Positions 16,561-25,775 are shown, counted from the first letter of the stretch. The stretch: DNA of 50,956 nt from Draconibacterium sp. (GCA_011620585.1 WOYV01000083.1:1-50956), one strand, 5' to 3'. A program made the numbers and translations. The notes: generated by a model from the sequence alone, not told the origin.

Positions 16561-16603
16561 CTTATTAGAATTGTTTATTCAACAATGTATAATACGGAAC
16601 TCG

Positions 16604-16619
16604 TCCCGATACATCGGGA
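16604..16619. repeat. TCCCGAT-AC-ATCGGGA palindrome ahead of ccoS
   Basis: Seven-base arms 16604-16610 and 16613-16619 lie in the 75-bp gap between the cytochrome c gene and ccoS. A closely related palindrome occurs at 50831-50848. It could be an operator or an mRNA hairpin; its tail has no T-run. Confidence 0.5.
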
Positions 16620-16635
16620 TTTGTTTCATCCGATC

Positions 16636-17514
16636 TTATTCTTTTCCAAGTTTCCAGATCTTGAAAATTTGAAATATTACATAGCCAATGGCCAGCCAGG
16701 CTGCACCAACTGCGCCCAGGTACGATAACAATAACCAGGTTTGAACATTGTCGTTGGTCGACCATAAAACCTGTTTGCGTATCAGTTTGGGAGTTGGTTT
16801 TGGCTGACCAACTTTGGCCGCATCCAGCACGACTTTGTCGGTTATAAATCCTTCGCCAAGTTCAACTACAATATTTACCAAACCATTTTCATCTCCGATC
16901 AGCGTTTCAGGAATTACATATTCTCCACGTCCGTCGGCATTTGTCAGTATATCGCCTATCGGGATATTGCCAAAAGCTTTTTTTGCTGAAATTTTCACCT
17001 CAGTATCCGGAAGTTTTATGTAAGCCCCGTTTTTATCTTCCACTTCGGCAAAAACCTCCACTCTCTTTTCCACTTCGTTTACCGATGCCAGCAACTTGGC
17101 TTTCTTTGGCGGGGCTTCAACCAATAATGGCCGGTTGGCTTTATTAAAATTTCTGATAAAGTTGATCAGGCGCCAACGGTCGTCAACCGAAATCGTTTTT
17201 TCGAACTGGGGCATTCCTCCACGTCCGTGCGAGATTTTATAAAATAATTCTCCATCGGTGTTATTCTGCATGAGGTCGGAAATCAAATCCGGCGGAGGCG
17301 GAACCAAAGGCAACCCATTGTGTTTCCCCGGATCGCCATGACACGATTTACAATTCACCAGGTACAGGTTTTTCCCTGCTTTCACGTTTTCGAGCGTGTA
17401 CCCCGAAGGATTCTTTATATTCTTCTGGTCATCGGGGACCAACCACTCCTGAGACATTCCCTGTTTGGCTACAAACAGGGCAAGCGTTAGTAACAAATAT
17501 ATTTTCCTCATCAT
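16636..17514 (-). CDS. Membrane-anchored class I cytochrome c of an NrfD-type reductase
   Basis: 292 residues. A signal peptide covers about 1-21 (cut after GMSQ). The cytochrome c domain has CKSCH (Cys55, Cys58, His59) and the likely Met ligand in GRGGMPQF. A middle beta-rich domain (about 140-235) looks like a carboxypeptidase-regulatory/Ig fold. One C-terminal helix (about 258-285) anchors it. It overlaps the NrfD-like gene by 4 bases, so the two are translationally coupled. It should accept electrons from the Fe-S/NrfD pair and pass them to a cytochrome c oxidase, possibly the cbb3 oxidase encoded just downstream (inference). Confidence 0.8.
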   Translation of the reverse strand: MMRKIYLLLTLALFVAKQGMSQEWLVPDDQKNIKNPSGYTLENVKAGKNLYLVNCKSCHGDPGKHNGLPLVPPPPDLISDLMQNNTDGELFYKISHGRGGMPQFEKTISVDDRWRLINFIRNFNKANRPLLVEAPPKKAKLLASVNEVEKRVEVFAEVEDKNGAYIKLPDTEVKISAKKAFGNIPIGDILTNADGRGEYVIPETLIGDENGLVNIVVELGEGFITDKVVLDAAKVGQPKPTPKLIRKQVLWSTNDNVQTWLLLSYLGAVGAAWLAIGYVIFQIFKIWKLGKE

Positions 17515-18878
17515 GGTGTTTGGTTTTTAGGTTCCGAAATAATTTCACGGTCAATTCCTTTCTCTTCGGCATATTCCCAAATGGTAATTACCGGGAACAT
17601 TTTTGCCAGGACAGTCACAACTAAAAAGGCCGCCATAAAAGAGAACAGCGTAATCATGATCTCGATGCTTGTTGGCGTGTAGTGCTGGAAATTGGCTGGT
17701 ACATTTTGTACCGGAAGAAATGGATGTTCCAAGGTTGGGATTACAATCAGGTACCTTTTAAACCACGACGCGATCAGCACAAAAACTGAAATAATAGTGA
17801 TAGGTACCGGTTTCCTGAAGAATCTGTTCACCATTAGCAGAATAGGAAGAATCAGTCCAAAAAGCTGGGCCGACCAGAAAAGACCGGCATATTTTCCTGT
17901 AAACAGGTTGGTAAGATGGATACTTTCTGCGGTTTTCATTTTGTAGCCCGGCACCCAAAATTCGTTGATATTGAAATACAGGTACACCAAACAAACAAAA
18001 ACAAAGAGTTTCCCCATCATGTTAAAATGATAGTCCTGGAAATAATCCTTTAATCCGTAACGCACACGATAAATGTACATCACTATAATAACCGCAGCTA
18101 CGCCGGCAACAAACGCACCGGCAACGAAATACGGGCCAAAAATGGTGGTATCCCAGCCCGAACGCAAAGTAGCGGCAAATAACCAGGAGGTTACGGTATG
18201 AATTGACAAACCTACCGGGATGATCAAAATCATCAGTACACGCATGGCATGGTAAACCAGTTTGTATTGTTCAGCATTCCCTTTCCAACCCAGGGCAAGT
18301 ACTTTATATATTTTCATTTTCCACTTTGGGATATCGTCCGGGCTTTTGTCCCTCAACAAGGCGAGATCGGGTATTAATGGAAGATAAAACAGCAGAACGG
18401 AAATAGCGAGGTAAGTTATTACAACCGTTACATCCCAAATAATTGGGGATGCAAAACGTCCGTGCAGAAATACGTTCAAAAACCGATCGGGGCGCCCCAT
18501 GTCGTTAATGATGATGATTCCTGCCAGCGCAACGGCGGCAATGGCAACTTGTTCGGCTACCCTCGAAATAGGTTTCGACCAGTTGATTTTTAGCAGGTGA
18601 AGTGTCGAACTGATCAGAAACCCGATCAAACTTACCGCCACAAAAAAAACAAAGTTGGCAATGTACATTCCCCACGAAACATAATCGCGCATGCCGGAAA
18701 CACCCAATCCATCACGGATCTGGATTCCCCAGCCCCACAGGCCCACCAGCGCGAACATAATGAGCAGGAAATACCAGAAATTGGTCAGCTCATCGCGTTT
18801 TACGATCGAACGTGTCAGGTCGAAGGTGATCTTATCCAATAACTTCCGGGATTCTTCCGGTGATTTTATTTTCTCCAT
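17511..18878 (-). CDS. NrfD/PsrC/ActC-type quinol-binding membrane protein
   Basis: 455 residues with about ten hydrophobic helices, longer than eight-helix NrfD and in the range of ActC/PsrC-like subunits. The start includes FWYFLLIMFALVGLWGWG and then YVSWGMYIANFVFFVAVSL, typical of the PF03916 family (G-x2-WGMYI). It would oxidise menaquinol and send electrons to the Fe-S protein encoded 18 bases upstream. No molybdopterin subunit is present in the window. Confidence 0.85.
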   Translation of the reverse strand: MEKIKSPEESRKLLDKITFDLTRSIVKRDELTNFWYFLLIMFALVGLWGWGIQIRDGLGVSGMRDYVSWGMYIANFVFFVAVSLIGFLISSTLHLLKINWSKPISRVAEQVAIAAVALAGIIIINDMGRPDRFLNVFLHGRFASPIIWDVTVVITYLAISVLLFYLPLIPDLALLRDKSPDDIPKWKMKIYKVLALGWKGNAEQYKLVYHAMRVLMILIIPVGLSIHTVTSWLFAATLRSGWDTTIFGPYFVAGAFVAGVAAVIIVMYIYRVRYGLKDYFQDYHFNMMGKLFVFVCLVYLYFNINEFWVPGYKMKTAESIHLTNLFTGKYAGLFWSAQLFGLILPILLMVNRFFRKPVPITIISVFVLIASWFKRYLIVIPTLEHPFLPVQNVPANFQHYTPTSIEIMITLFSFMAAFLVVTVLAKMFPVITIWEYAEEKGIDREIISEPKNQTP

Positions 18879-18896
18879 CGTTTAGAATTTTGTCAG

Positions 18897-19814
18897 TTAT
18901 GAATGATTTTCTTCAATGGTTCCCTGAAATGGAAATGCCCTGTCTTTAGGAGGCAGATAATAAACCCGGGGTTTTGTGCCCAGTTCTTCCATTAAGGTAT
19001 AACCGGCATTTTCTTCAATGATCTTGCTGAAACTGGTCGTTTCGTGTGTAGTTCCATTGGTTACCGCATCTTCGTTCTGATCGCCAAACCAGTACACTCC
19101 ATTCGGGCAGGCCGAAACGCACGAAGGGAGTTTCCCGTCACGTAAGCGGTCGGCGCTGAACAAACATTTCGAGATAGTCCCTTTTTTCTGAGGTACGTTG
19201 GCTTCGATGTTATATACAACCCCTTTGTACTTTTCTGCATCACGTGGTTCGAACCAGTTAAATACCCTTGCAGAATAAGGGCAGGCAGCAATACAAAACC
19301 TGCACCCAATGCAACGTTCGTTATCGATTAGTACAATTCCGTCTTCACGTTTAAAAGTAGCGTTCACCGGACAAACCTTGGTACACGGCGGGTTGTCGCA
19401 ATGCTGACAAGGTTTTGGCATGTAATAAGGCGCCGTGTGATCGGCGTCCTGCATTTGTAACACATTAATGTGATGTTGCTCGGGTCTTAACTGGTGATGG
19501 TTCTGGCATGCTTTCATACACTGGCGTGCATTCCGGCATTTCGATAAATCGATGACCATAACCCACTTTCTTCCTGGCAATCCCTCTCTTCCACGTTTCT
19601 GATTTTCGGTAAGAGTTGGCATATCAGCTGGTTTGAGCGCTGATTTTTGCACTTCCACCAACTCGCCGCTGGAGGTTAACAACTTGATTGTATCGCCACT
19701 TGTTGTTTCTACCCTGCTACACGAACTCAAAATTGTGGAACTTCCCATAACGCCTGCGGCACCAATTGATACCCCAAGTGCTTTCATGAAGTTTCTTCGC
19801 GATTTTTTTTCCAT
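18897..19814 (-). CDS. Tat-exported four-motif ferredoxin of an NrfD-type reductase
   Basis: 305 residues. The N-terminus SRRNFMKAL is a Tat motif and LSSC (Cys32) is a possible lipobox. The Cys motifs are: I, Cys93, Ala96, Cys99, Cys103; II, Cys136, 139, 144, 148; III, Cys168, 171, 174, 178; IV, Cys217, Ser220, Cys232, Cys236. In motifs I and IV the second Cys of the usual pattern is replaced (Ala, Ser). The fold is that of the DmsB/PsrB/ActB ferredoxin family. The loss suggests [3Fe-4S] or altered clusters. First gene of the minus-strand run. Confidence 0.85.
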   Translation of the reverse strand: MEKKSRRNFMKALGVSIGAAGVMGSSTILSSCSRVETTSGDTIKLLTSSGELVEVQKSALKPADMPTLTENQKRGREGLPGRKWVMVIDLSKCRNARQCMKACQNHHQLRPEQHHINVLQMQDADHTAPYYMPKPCQHCDNPPCTKVCPVNATFKREDGIVLIDNERCIGCRFCIAACPYSARVFNWFEPRDAEKYKGVVYNIEANVPQKKGTISKCLFSADRLRDGKLPSCVSACPNGVYWFGDQNEDAVTNGTTHETTSFSKIIEENAGYTLMEELGTKPRVYYLPPKDRAFPFQGTIEENHS

Positions 19815-20491
19815 AAAAAGACAATTTTTTCAACTTAAGTTTGGCAAAGTCTTGTTCCAATACTGACGAATTTATAAAATAAGGCCTAAGCTACAAACAG
19901 TACACTGATAAAATATTTTAAAAAGATAAAAGTGTCTTATATTCTCTAAGTGAATGAGTTACGTCTTCCTTTCCGGGTTTTTAAAATGTTGGGTTTTGAT
20001 AATTTGCTGATTAAAACGTCAATATATAGGGAAGCCCAATTTTTTTCTAATTTTTGTTGAACAAAGTTAAAATCACGGTGTTTAACTATGTTTTTCTGTT
20101 TACGGCGCAGATTCAATTTTGTGATGTAAGTCTCATAAAAATATGCTGTATAACATTTTATAAATAAGATGAGGCAATAAATAATCCATCACAACCACCA
20201 CTTCTTTTCAGAATAATTCTTCCTAAATTAACAAAATCACTTCAAGTTATAAAATCAGGATAATGAGCAAATGGTTATAATTGATTTTGATTTTTTATAA
20301 GATTTTGTTTTCTGAACAAGAAAGATGTATTTTCTCTAAACATTCGTGGCTCTTTTGGGTTTTATTACTGATAAAATACAAAAATATCGTTTATTTAGTC
20401 AGTGTTTATTAGGTTCTTAGCCAAAATAAGTTTTAAAACGGTCTTGATTAGTCAAGTCGGATTAATATGGCTGGCAAAACCGGTTATAAAA
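19815..20491. promoter_or_regulatory. Divergent AT-rich control region between the reductase/cbb3 and caa3 loci
   Basis: About 680 bp without a credible gene, very rich in A and T, between the minus-strand Fe-S gene and the plus-strand SCO gene. It must hold both promoters. I could not identify a clean TAnnTTTG box with a correctly spaced upstream TTTG, nor a convincing FNR/CRP palindrome. Confidence 0.5.
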
Positions 20492-21310
20492 ATGAAAAAT
20501 CAACTGTTTATCAAAATTGTTCTGGTTTTTGTATTGCTGAATGCCTTCTTTTTTGAGGTACAGGCGCAGGCTGTAATTAATCCGGCGGCAACCGATGCAG
20601 ATGTTGAAATTGGCATTGTTGAGCATCTCGACGAATTCCTGCCCGACAGCATTTCATTGACCGATGAAGAAGGCAAGAAGGTTTGGCTCTCAGATCTGAT
20701 CGACAAACCTACCATCATTAATTTTGTTTATTTCCGCTGCCCGGGAATTTGCAGCCCACTTATGGAAGGAGTTGCCGACGTAATGGACCGATCGGATTTG
20801 GTGCCCGGCAAAGATTACCAGGTACTCACCATTAGTTTTGATCCGTCGGAAACTATCGACCTGGGAATTCGGAAAAAAACAAATTATCTGAATTTAATGA
20901 ACAATCAGGCAAAGGTGGATGAAGCTAAAACCGGTTGGAAATTCTTTGTTTCGGATAGTGCGAGCATTGTTCGGGCAACTCATGCTACAGGATTTAAATA
21001 CAAAAAAGCCGGCAACGATTTTCTGCATGCTGCCTCGCTGACAGTTGTAAGTCCCGATGGAAAGATAACGCGTTATTTAAATGGTCTTACTTTTTTACCA
21101 TTTGAATGGAAAATGGCGATCGTGGAAGCTTCAAAAGGTCAATCGGGGCCAACTATCAACAAAGTATTGCGTTTTTGTTTTTCGTATGACCCGGTTGGAC
21201 AAACTTATGTGTTTAACGTTACTAAAATTAGTGCAACACTGATCATATTTTTTGCATTGACATTACTGATTTATTTAATACTAAAACCTAAGAAATCAAA
21301 AGCAATTTAA
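20492..21310 (+). CDS. SCO1/SenC family copper chaperone
   Basis: 272 residues from ATG 20492. A longer frame opens at GTG 20402, but the ATG start puts a normal signal anchor or signal peptide (KNQLFIKIVLVFVLL) at the N-terminus. The CPGIC motif is at Cys83-Cys87 and the conserved His is in NDFLHAASL. A C-terminal membrane helix follows (about 240-262), an unusual addition also known from some Bacteroidota SCO proteins. It supplies Cu for the CuA site of CoxB, encoded four genes downstream. Confidence 0.88.
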   Translation: MKNQLFIKIVLVFVLLNAFFFEVQAQAVINPAATDADVEIGIVEHLDEFLPDSISLTDEEGKKVWLSDLIDKPTIINFVYFRCPGICSPLMEGVADVMDRSDLVPGKDYQVLTISFDPSETIDLGIRKKTNYLNLMNNQAKVDEAKTGWKFFVSDSASIVRATHATGFKYKKAGNDFLHAASLTVVSPDGKITRYLNGLTFLPFEWKMAIVEASKGQSGPTINKVLRFCFSYDPVGQTYVFNVTKISATLIIFFALTLLIYLILKPKKSKAI

Positions 21311-21320
21311 ACAAAACTAT

Positions 21321-22934
21321 ATGCAAACAACAAGCGCTGTAAACGGAGCAAATTATCTAACCTATCAGGGGAAATACAAAGGTTTGCTCGGATGGATTTT
21401 CTCGACAGACCACAAACGAATTGGTCTGCTTTATTTGTATTCAATTGCTACCATGTTTACCACGGGTGTTTTGCTGGGGCTCGCCATGAAATTTGAGTTG
21501 CTCGCACCTGGAAAAACAATTATGGAGGCACAAACTTACAACGCCACTTTTACGGTACACGGTGTAATCATGATATTCATGGTAGTTATACCGGGTCTGC
21601 CGGCTGTTTTCGGAAACATATTGATGCCTATTATGATTGGGGCAAAAGATGTGGCTTTCCCAAAACTTAATTTACTGTCGTGGTGGTTGTATGTGTTAGG
21701 GGTAATGCTGGTTTTGGCAGCCTTACTCTTCGGAAACGGGTCGCCCGATACTGGCTGGACTTTTTATGCACCTTACAGTTTTAAAACCGGGACGAATATG
21801 CTTCCGGCAATTTTTGGAGCTTTCGTGCTTGGATTCTCCTCGATTCTTACCGGCTTAAACTTTTTGGTAACGATTCACCGATTGCGTTGCCCGGGGATGA
21901 AATGGACCAAACTTCCGCTTTTTGTGTGGACATTATACGGAACCGCCTGGATCCAGTTACTGGCCACTCCGGTAGTGGGAATTACCTTGGTTCTTGTAGC
22001 GCTCGAACGCATATTTGGAGTGGGTATTTTTGACCCTGCACTGGGAGGCGATCCAATTTTATACCAACACTTGTTTTGGATCTACTCACATCCGGCAGTG
22101 TATATCATGATTCTTCCGGCAATGGGAGCGATTTCTGAAATAATACCGACCTTTTCGCAAAAACATATTTTTGGTTATAAAGCTATTATTGCGTCAACCA
22201 TGGCAATTGCATTTGTGGGTTACCTGGTTTGGGGACACCACATGTACACCGCCGGAATGAGCGGGCCCGCACAATATTATTTTTCGCTACTAACATTTAT
22301 TGTAGCTATTCCAAGCGCGATCAAGGTTTTTAACTGGATATCAACCATGTATAAGGGATCCATAAACGTACAGACACCCTTTTACTGGGCGATTTCATTC
22401 ATATTTGTTTTTATGATAGGAGGGTTGAGTGGCCTCGTTCTTGGCTCGCTTGCTACCGATGTACACGTGCACGATACTGCCTTCGTTGTTGCCCACTTTC
22501 ACTACATCGTTTTTGGCGGAACAGGTTTTGCTTTTTTTGCAGCCCTACATTACTGGTTTCCAAAAATATTTGGAAGAATGTACGACAAAGCATGGGCAAA
22601 TACCGGATGGCTGGTATTCTTTATCGGGTTCCTCGCACTTTACACCCCGATGTTTTATCTGGGTTTGATGGGGATGCCCCGACGTTATTACGATTACCTC
22701 GAAGAATTTCACAGCGGTAACATTCTCAGCACCTTTGGTTCGTGGGTAATGGTAACCGGTTTTGTAATCATTATTGTAAACCTGATCCGTTCAGCACGAA
22801 AAGGTGCTCCGGCCGAAGCCAATCCATGGCACGGGAAAACACTGGAGTGGACCATTCCATCGCCACCGCCGGTTTTAAACTTCGAAACCGAGCCGGTAAT
22901 CGGGGAGAACGACGGGCCTTACAATTACGAATAA
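21321..22934 (+). CDS. coxA: caa3-type cytochrome c oxidase subunit I, A2 subfamily
   Basis: 537 residues, 12 helices. Ligands: His80 (haem a), His257 with Tyr261 in YSHPAVY (CuB and cross-linked Tyr), His306 and His307 (CuB), His392 (haem a3) and His394 (haem a). The YSHPxV form in place of GHPEV means the proton-channel Glu is replaced by Tyr-Ser, which defines the A2 subfamily (as in Rhodothermus marinus caa3). First oxidase gene after SCO. Confidence 0.95.
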   Translation: MQTTSAVNGANYLTYQGKYKGLLGWIFSTDHKRIGLLYLYSIATMFTTGVLLGLAMKFELLAPGKTIMEAQTYNATFTVHGVIMIFMVVIPGLPAVFGNILMPIMIGAKDVAFPKLNLLSWWLYVLGVMLVLAALLFGNGSPDTGWTFYAPYSFKTGTNMLPAIFGAFVLGFSSILTGLNFLVTIHRLRCPGMKWTKLPLFVWTLYGTAWIQLLATPVVGITLVLVALERIFGVGIFDPALGGDPILYQHLFWIYSHPAVYIMILPAMGAISEIIPTFSQKHIFGYKAIIASTMAIAFVGYLVWGHHMYTAGMSGPAQYYFSLLTFIVAIPSAIKVFNWISTMYKGSINVQTPFYWAISFIFVFMIGGLSGLVLGSLATDVHVHDTAFVVAHFHYIVFGGTGFAFFAALHYWFPKIFGRMYDKAWANTGWLVFFIGFLALYTPMFYLGLMGMPRRYYDYLEEFHSGNILSTFGSWVMVTGFVIIIVNLIRSARKGAPAEANPWHGKTLEWTIPSPPPVLNFETEPVIGENDGPYNYE

Positions 22935-22959
22935 ATAAAACTTTACTAAACAAACTTTT

Positions 22960-23583
22960 ATGGAACATGCACATCATGTAGAACATCCAGACATGTACGA
23001 TGAGGAATCGTCGAAAATAGGCATGTGGTTGTTTATTTTTACTGAACTCCTTCTGTTTGGTGGACTGTTCATTGTTTATTCTATTTACCGGTACTTGAAT
23101 CCCGAAGCCTTTCACCTGGCAGGAGAGGAACTTAACCGAACAATCGGAACCATCAACACGGTTATATTACTGATAAGTAGTATGACAATTGCCATGTCGA
23201 CCACTGCCTTGCGTAAAGGACATAAAAAAGTTGCCATTGCTTTGGTGGTTGTTTCTTTTGTAATCGGATTCGCGTTTTTGGTAAACAAATATTTTGAATG
23301 GGGAGTAAAGTTTTCGCACGGAATCTGGCCGGGTTCGGAGCAAATGCTTGCTGAGATGAGCCAGGGTGAAATACTGTTTTTCGGCTTGTATTTTGTGATG
23401 ACAGGATTGCACGCCTTGCACATTATCATTGGGATGATTATTATGCTCTTTACGATCAGGGGACTTGCAATAGGAAAAGTCACGATAAAGCGCCCTTCGA
23501 TGCTCGATAACTGTGGCTTGTACTGGCACCTTGTCGATCTGATCTGGATTTTCCTTTTCCCTTTGTTTTACTTAATCCATTAA
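22960..23583 (+). CDS. coxC: Cytochrome c oxidase subunit III
   Basis: 207 residues with five hydrophobic helices, the bacterial short form. GMWLFIFTELLLFGGLF near the start carries the conserved Glu of subunit III, and GLHALHIIIGM and the terminal LYWHLVDLIWIFLFPLFYL are family hallmarks. 25 bases after coxA. Confidence 0.93.
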   Translation: MEHAHHVEHPDMYDEESSKIGMWLFIFTELLLFGGLFIVYSIYRYLNPEAFHLAGEELNRTIGTINTVILLISSMTIAMSTTALRKGHKKVAIALVVVSFVIGFAFLVNKYFEWGVKFSHGIWPGSEQMLAEMSQGEILFFGLYFVMTGLHALHIIIGMIIMLFTIRGLAIGKVTIKRPSMLDNCGLYWHLVDLIWIFLFPLFYLIH

Positions 23584-23593
23584 AACCAAAACT

Positions 23594-23884
23594 ATGTCTG
23601 AAGAAAAGCACCAGCACGTTGTACCATACCGGGTTTATGTCATTATACTCATAGCATTGTTAATTCTGACTTTTTCATCGGTCGGGATAACAAGCATCGA
23701 ATTAGGCGAATATACCGTTGCAGCTGCACTTATATTTGCGGTTATAAAGTCTTTCCTGGTACTTACTTATTTCATGCACCTGAAATACGATAAGCTTTAT
23801 ATACGGGTAATGGTAGGCTTTGTATTTGCCCTCTTTTTGGTAGTGATTATCATAACCTTTTTAGATTACCTATTTAGAACCTAA
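23594..23884 (+). CDS. coxD: Cytochrome c oxidase subunit IV
   Basis: 96 residues, three helices, with VIKSFLVLTYFMHLKYD (about residue 49-65), the signature of prokaryotic subunit IV (COX4_pro). It sits between coxC (10 bases) and coxB (3 bases). Confidence 0.9.
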   Translation: MSEEKHQHVVPYRVYVIILIALLILTFSSVGITSIELGEYTVAAALIFAVIKSFLVLTYFMHLKYDKLYIRVMVGFVFALFLVVIIITFLDYLFRT

Positions 23885-23887
23885 GTT

Positions 23888-24835
23888 ATGTACAACGAAG
23901 TAAACAATGCCTCAAATTTTGTACAGGGAGTAGACAAAGCTTTCCTGATCACTATTGGAATATCCTTTTTATTCCTGATCGGGCTTACTGTTGTAATGCT
24001 TGTTTTTGTGTACAAATACAATAAAAAGCGTCATCCAAAAGCAACACAGATCGAAGGAAGTACCCGGCTGGAGATTATCTGGACCGTGATTCCTTTTCTG
24101 ATCACCATGTTCATGTTCTATTATGGGTGGGCAGGATGGCACCCCATGCACAAACCGCCGAAGGACGCTATGGAAATCACAGTATATGGTCGCATGTGGA
24201 ATTTTAGTTTTGAATACGATAATGGCAGACGAACCGATACACTTTTCCTTCCAGTAAATCAACCTGTAAAACTCAACCTTGTGGCCATGGATGTGATTCA
24301 CAGTTTGTATATTCCCGCTTTCAGGGTAAAACAGGATATGGTCCCGGGGAAGAAAGATAATTTCATGTGGTTCGAACCGCAAAGGGAAGGAACTTATGAA
24401 TTGTTTTGTGCTGAATACTGCGGGTTACAACACTCGTATATGTACACTTATGTTGAAGTGATGAAAGACTCCGCTTTTCAAGCCTGGATTACAGATACCG
24501 CCAGTGTGGCAGCCTCGGTGGCTACTGTGGAATCGCCGGCCGCTACCGGAAAGCGGATCATGCAGAATATTGGATGTTTTGCCTGTCATACACTCGATGG
24601 CACCAAATTGGTTGGCCCCAGCTTTAAAGGTATCTGGGAAGAAACCCAAACCGTTACTACCGGAAAAGAGAAAAGACAGGTTAAGATAGATGAAGAATAC
24701 ATCAAACGTTCGATCTATGATCCGAACGCCGATATAGTTGACGGATTTCAGAAAGGGTTGATGTTGTCGTATGAAGGACAGCTTTCCGACGAAGATGTGA
24801 ACCACATTATAGAGTATCTGAAAACTGTAAAATAA
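23888..24835 (+). CDS. coxB: Cytochrome c oxidase subunit II with fused cytochrome c (caa3)
   Basis: 315 residues. There are two N-terminal helices, then a cupredoxin domain with the CuA ligands His138, Cys174, Glu176, Cys178, His182 and Met185. A cytochrome c domain follows, with CFACH (Cys230, Cys233, His234) and the likely Met ligand in KGLMLSYEGQLSDED. The fusion makes this a caa3 oxidase. Placing coxB last in the cluster (I-III-IV-II) is not the commonest order. Confidence 0.95.
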   Translation: MYNEVNNASNFVQGVDKAFLITIGISFLFLIGLTVVMLVFVYKYNKKRHPKATQIEGSTRLEIIWTVIPFLITMFMFYYGWAGWHPMHKPPKDAMEITVYGRMWNFSFEYDNGRRTDTLFLPVNQPVKLNLVAMDVIHSLYIPAFRVKQDMVPGKKDNFMWFEPQREGTYELFCAEYCGLQHSYMYTYVEVMKDSAFQAWITDTASVAASVATVESPAATGKRIMQNIGCFACHTLDGTKLVGPSFKGIWEETQTVTTGKEKRQVKIDEEYIKRSIYDPNADIVDGFQKGLMLSYEGQLSDEDVNHIIEYLKTVK

Positions 24836-24851
24836 AGTACCAGGATTACAA

Positions 24852-25712
24852 TTGAAACAGCAAATTAAAATAATTTACGAGCTGGGTAAGGTGAGAATAT
24901 CCTTGCCCATTGCTCTTTCTGCTTTAACCGGTTACGCACTTTTCCGACAGGGAATCGATGCCCAGGGCTACTTGCTTGCCTTGGGAGTATTTTTTATGTC
25001 GTGTAGTTCGAGTGTGTTGAATCACTGGCAGGAACGCAACATTGACGCACAAATGGCCCGTACAAAAAACCGGCCGATTCCTTCGGGAAAGATTAGTGCA
25101 AACAATGCGCTCCTGGCCGCTATTTTATTCGCGGTAGCCGGTTCATTGGTTTTGTATTTTACCAATCCTTTGCTTTCGCTGGGGTTGAGCTGGCTTACCT
25201 TGTTTTTCTACAACGGGGTTTATACTCCACTTAAAAAGGTCACTGCTTTTGCCGTGATACCGGGTTCGATGGTTGGAGCGCTGCCGCCAATGATTGGTTG
25301 GGCAGGCGCCGGAGGTTATCCTTTTTCGGAAATGATCCTACTGGTTGCTGCTTTCTTTTTTATCGGGCAGATTCCGCACTTTTGGTTACTCCTGCTTATG
25401 TTTGGCGAACAATATCAACACGCCAATTTACCCAGTTTGAACCAGATTTTCGATGCCACCCAAATTAAACGGGTAACTTATGCCTGGGTGATTACCACAG
25501 TTGCATCCGCCTTCCTGGTAATCTTTTTTGTAATTGGCAACCGAATAATAATGTTTCTACTGTTGTTCTATATTTTCTACCTGATGTCGTCGCTCACCAT
25601 ATCGGTTTTTGCTGAAAAAGAATTCAGGGTGAGGCCATCTTTTTATAAGCTAAATTTTCTCTACCTTTTTATGATGATCTTTTTGATTATCGACAGTTTG
25701 GTTAAGAGTTGA
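24852..25712 (+). CDS. ctaB: Protoheme IX farnesyltransferase (UbiA family)
   Basis: 286 residues starting at TTG 24852 (KQQIKIIYELGKVRIS follows, as expected for CtaB). The prenyl-diphosphate site is NHWQERNIDAQMARTKNRP (about 58-76). Seven to nine helices. It makes haem O for CoxA. I see no ctaA (haem A synthase) in the window. 16 bases after coxB. Confidence 0.88.
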   Translation: MKQQIKIIYELGKVRISLPIALSALTGYALFRQGIDAQGYLLALGVFFMSCSSSVLNHWQERNIDAQMARTKNRPIPSGKISANNALLAAILFAVAGSLVLYFTNPLLSLGLSWLTLFFYNGVYTPLKKVTAFAVIPGSMVGALPPMIGWAGAGGYPFSEMILLVAAFFFIGQIPHFWLLLLMFGEQYQHANLPSLNQIFDATQIKRVTYAWVITTVASAFLVIFFVIGNRIIMFLLLFYIFYLMSSLTISVFAEKEFRVRPSFYKLNFLYLFMMIFLIIDSLVKS

Positions 25713-25719
25713 ATTGGGA

Positions 25720-25752
25720 TTGAATCGATTGCCACCAAAATAGTTACCTTTG
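25720..25752 (+). promoter_or_regulatory. Likely Bacteroidota promoter of the DEAD-box helicase gene
   Basis: TACCTTTG at 25745-25752 matches the -7 consensus TAnnTTTG. A TTG at 25720-25722 lies 22 bases upstream, slightly longer than the usual 19-21. ATG follows at 25776. Confidence 0.5.
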
Positions 25753-25775
25753 CGCAATATAAGTAGTACAAAAAC

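Noticed and set aside
20402-20491. GTG start for the SCO gene
   Set aside because: It places 30 odd residues ahead of a normal signal sequence; ATG 20492 gives the usual N-terminus.
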